From Variovorax paradoxus (lineage in GTDB: Bacteria; Pseudomonadota; Gammaproteobacteria; Burkholderiales; Burkholderiaceae_C), in NCBI RefSeq assembly GCF_009755665.1, contig NZ_CP046622.1:4588001-4652000 (forward strand): 64,000 nucleotides of DNA, written 5' to 3'. Numbering within the stretch: position 1 is the first letter of the stretch; each line of letters opens with the position of its first letter. Positions 61,799 through 64,000 of the stretch are shown piece by piece. The position numbers and the translations under genes were made by a program. The notes beneath the pieces are model-generated. The model did no database searches and had not been told where the DNA came from. It saw only the letters and a program-made list of their open reading frames with translations.

Positions 61799-63195
61799 CG
61801 CACGCCCCCCGCCACGCTGGCGCTCAGATCGTCGATGCCGAACGTCGTGCGCAACCGGCCAGTCTGATAGAGGCATTGCACCGAGAGGCGCTGCAGCTCG
61901 TGCGCGCTTTCGACCTGCTCGAAGCGCACGGCGTGGTACTCCTGCTCGGCGTTGAGCAAGTCAAGGAGCGAGCGCGTTCCCAGCTGCAGGTACTGTTGCT
62001 TGTACAGATCCCGCGTGGAGCGGATGCTGTCGGCCCGGGCGGCCAGCACGGGCAACCGCTGAACCTGGCCCTGCGATTGAGCCAGCGCATCCTCCAGCGA
62101 CTGACGTGCTGCCAGCTCTGCCTGGGCCCGCGCTGCGTCTGCCGCACTCAGCGCGTACGCAGCAGCGCGCTTGCGCGCCTGATTGCCGCCGCCCTCGTAC
62201 AGCGGCGCCGAGAAGTTCAATCCCACGCTGGTGTTCAAGCCGTTTTCGCCCGGCAGGCGAGAGCGAGCATCCAGGCCTCGGCCCACCGAACCGTCCAGCG
62301 ACAGCGTGGGCAGGAGCTGCGCCTCGGCCGCGCGAAGGTCCGCCTTGGCGATCTCGCGCTGAGCGTCGGCAAGCTGCACAGCGGGTGGATTGATCTGTTG
62401 CGTGTCGGTGCCCGCGCGGCAAGCCCCGTCGAGCGCGGCCGGAGTCGCATCGGCGATGTCGACCGGCGAGCGAGAGCCCGTGAGATGCATCAGATTCACG
62501 CGCCAGCGGGCGAGTTGCGCGTCCGCCGTCAGCTGTTGGGCACGGGCCGCCTCCACACGAGATTGGGCCTGGACCACATCCGAGCGCGAACTCGCGCCCA
62601 TCCGGCCGCGTTCCAGCACCAGATCGGTCAATGCCTGAACACCCTGGATTTGTTCGCGTGCGATCTGAGCCAGTTCCTTCTGCCGGTGGATCTCGATCCA
62701 CGAGAAGGCCGTCTCGCGCGCGACCTCATCCGCGGACAACAGGGACTGCGCCTTGGTGGCGGCCACCGAAGCCTCCGCCTGTTCCACCGCGCTTGCGACT
62801 TTCCCGAAGTCGTAGAGCATTTGAGACACGGACAGTTCGACCGTATGCAGCCGGCGGCTCTCGTAGGAGCCGATGTTCCGGTTGCTCAGCTGCGAGTTGA
62901 TGCCGCCGCGCACTTGGGGGTAGTACCCCGCACGCGCGGTTTCGATGCCTTCGGCCGCCTGCAGGATCTGCTGCGCGGTCGTCCGCACACTGGGATGCCA
63001 TTCGACCGCTGCCCGCATCGCCTGGGGCAGACTCAATCGAATGGATTGCACTGCGCCGGCTGGCACCTGCGGATGTCCGGGTGAGGCTGGCGGGACCTGC
63101 GCCTGTACCACGCCCGATAGCGCCAGCAGGCAGGCTCCGACCGCCGCGGAAGCAGTCGCACGCTTGCGCCGAGCGCCTATGAGAAAAGGAAGCAT
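61795..63195 (-). CDS. TolC-family outer-membrane channel of type I secretion
   Basis: The 466-residue product has a signal peptide (cleavage near VVQAQV, about 33) and two TolC-like repeats (about 55-250 and 265-440), with motifs such as LSVSQMLYDFGKVASAVEQA and LNFSAPLYEGGGNQARKRAA. There is no lipobox, unlike the NodT-type channel at 50.5-51.9 kb. It leads the operon channel-ABC-adaptor. Confidence 0.92.
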   Translation of the reverse strand: MLPFLIGARRKRATASAAVGACLLALSGVVQAQVPPASPGHPQVPAGAVQSIRLSLPQAMRAAVEWHPSVRTTAQQILQAAEGIETARAGYYPQVRGGINSQLSNRNIGSYESRRLHTVELSVSQMLYDFGKVASAVEQAEASVAATKAQSLLSADEVARETAFSWIEIHRQKELAQIAREQIQGVQALTDLVLERGRMGASSRSDVVQAQSRVEAARAQQLTADAQLARWRVNLMHLTGSRSPVDIADATPAALDGACRAGTDTQQINPPAVQLADAQREIAKADLRAAEAQLLPTLSLDGSVGRGLDARSRLPGENGLNTSVGLNFSAPLYEGGGNQARKRAAAYALSAADAARAQAELAARQSLEDALAQSQGQVQRLPVLAARADSIRSTRDLYKQQYLQLGTRSLLDLLNAEQEYHAVRFEQVESAHELQRLSVQCLYQTGRLRTTFGIDDLSASVAGGVR

Positions 63196-63290
63196 GGAAT
63201 GAGAAGGAAAAAAATGAACCCGGACGAATGACGTGCAGAAAACGGGTGAACTCCTCGACTTTCATCGCGATCCACCAAAGTAGCCTCGCT

Positions 63291-63368
63291 GCCACCTGCC
63301 GAGCGGATACTCGGCGAGGTGGCATCCGTCCTTAGTGGCGCGACACTGCGGAGCAGCGCCGCGCCACT
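63291..63368 (-). terminator. Two tandem hairpins between the adhesin and the secretion operon
   Basis: AGTGGCGCG/CGCGCCACT (63334-63368, perfect 9-bp stem) and GCCACCTGCCGAG/CTCGGCGAGGTGGC (63291-63323, 13 bp with one bulge) follow the adhesin stop. Neither has a T-run on the minus strand. They may reduce, but not abolish, read-through into the channel gene, or protect the adhesin message's 3' end. Confidence 0.5.
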
Positions 63369-63378
63369 TGGTCAACTG

Positions 63379-64000
63379 CTAGGCGTACATCGCCGAAGCG
63401 TGGTGCAGCTCGTCGTCAAGCGCAGTCGCCACCGGCGGAACGAAGGTCGGCGAATCTGCGCTGAACGACCCTTCGCCGGTCACCGTGTGTACGCCCATCG
63501 CCGTCTGCGCTGGAAGGAAGGCGGCGTTGAGCAGACCATCGAAGGACGACGCGGAACTGTCTTCCGAGCTCAGCAGATCCGCCTTCCACGCGGCGTAGTT
63601 CCTTTCGCCCGCGTCGTCCTGCGCTTCGAGACCATCCACAGCCTGCAGCCCCAGTGCGTCGGCGCCCATGAAACTGAAAGCGGTCGGTGGCGCAGCATTG
63701 CCGAATGTGACGTTCAGCGTCTGGGTCGCTACGTTGCTCACATCGCCGTCGCGGTCCGTGACCTGATAGGTGATGGTCTCCGTGTAGTTGGCCGGCAGTG
63801 CCTGGTAGTTGAATTCGCCCGTCTCGAGTTCCACGAGCAGCGTCCCGCCTGCCGCTGTGGTCACGGTCAGCGTTTTCGCGATCGCATCGAAGGCGTAGTC
63901 AGGGGGGCTTCCATCCGGCGTCACGATCAGCTGGCCGGTGGCGGTGTCGTAGGCATAGACATCGCCGTCGATGCTCAACGTCGAGACATAGCCGCCATCT
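63379..64000 (-). CDS. C-terminal end of a large cadherin/VCBS-type repeat adhesin (cut by window edge)
   Basis: The frame is open to the window edge and ends at 63379, giving about 206 residues. It contains an Ig/cadherin-like repeat (VYAYDTATGQLIVTPDGSPP, then YTETITYQVTDRDGDVSNVA and TQTLNVTFGN), typical of VCBS or BapA-type adhesins. The final 100 residues are acidic and low in lysine, as expected of a type I secretion signal region. Position right before the channel-ABC-adaptor operon marks it as the substrate. Classic RTX nonapeptides are not in the visible part. Confidence 0.8.
   Translation of the reverse strand, partial: DGGYVSTLSIDGDVYAYDTATGQLIVTPDGSPPDYAFDAIAKTLTVTTAAGGTLLVELETGEFNYQALPANYTETITYQVTDRDGDVSNVATQTLNVTFGNAAPPTAFSFMGADALGLQAVDGLEAQDDAGERNYAAWKADLLSSEDSSASSFDGLLNAAFLPAQTAMGVHTVTGEGSFSADSPTFVPPVATALDDELHHASAMYA

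Overview
The window is a GC-rich beta-proteobacterial chromosome segment. Gene content and order (hemA-prfA-prmC-grxD; rplU-rpmA-obgE-proB; ispB-tRNA-Pro-pilBCD-coaE-zapD-yacG; secA-argJ-ATPase-mutT; ureA-ureJ-ureBC-ureEFG) fit Burkholderiales, family Comamonadaceae, and most resemble Variovorax. That placement is inference from gene order and protein style, not from a search.

Layout. 1-0.9 kb: 5' part of a Crp/Fnr-type regulator and a small membrane protein. 0.9-6.4 kb: hemA, prfA, prmC, grxD, a cupin protein and a CBS-domain membrane protein. 6.5-14.4 kb: a lytic transglycosylase, proS, rppH, a CNP1-like lipoprotein, proB, obgE, L27, L21 and ispB. 14.5-25.4 kb: tRNA-Pro(CGG), the pilB/C/D assembly genes, coaE, zapD and yacG. 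An AlgI-like O-acyltransferase plus an SGNH protein are inserted between coaE and zapD, and a third acyltransferase follows yacG. 24.9-30.8 kb: mutT, a DUF815 ATPase, argJ, secA and a DUF721 gene. 30.9-34.8 kb: an accessory metabolic locus (Bug-type binding protein, PLP enzyme, divergent LysR regulator) and a putative outer-membrane protein.

34.9-44.8 kb is a nitrogen locus. A 1209-residue fusion of an NCS1 permease with a hybrid histidine kinase, followed by its LuxR-type response regulator, diverges from the urease operon ureA-ureJ-ureB-ureC-ureE-ureF-ureG. The short region between them carries sigma-54-like -24/-12 elements in both directions and an NtrC-like palindrome. The accessory gene ureD is not in the cluster.

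44.9-50.3 kb holds stress and envelope genes: flavin-type stress protein, UspA, AsmA-like, HU, L,D-transpeptidase and an Ala/Pro-rich protein. 50.4-56.5 kb is an apparently uncommon exopolysaccharide locus: membrane-fusion protein, periplasmic six-hairpin glycosidase, and one uninterrupted 1132-codon frame joining a cellulose-synthase-like GT2/PilZ protein to a NodT/TolC-type outer-membrane channel. 57.1-64 kb is a type I secretion locus (TolC, ABC, HlyD) with the C-terminal end of a large repeat adhesin, a BamE-like protein and a winged-helix regulator.

The strongest candidates for undescribed biology are the synthase-exporter reading frame and the permease-kinase fusion facing the urease operon.
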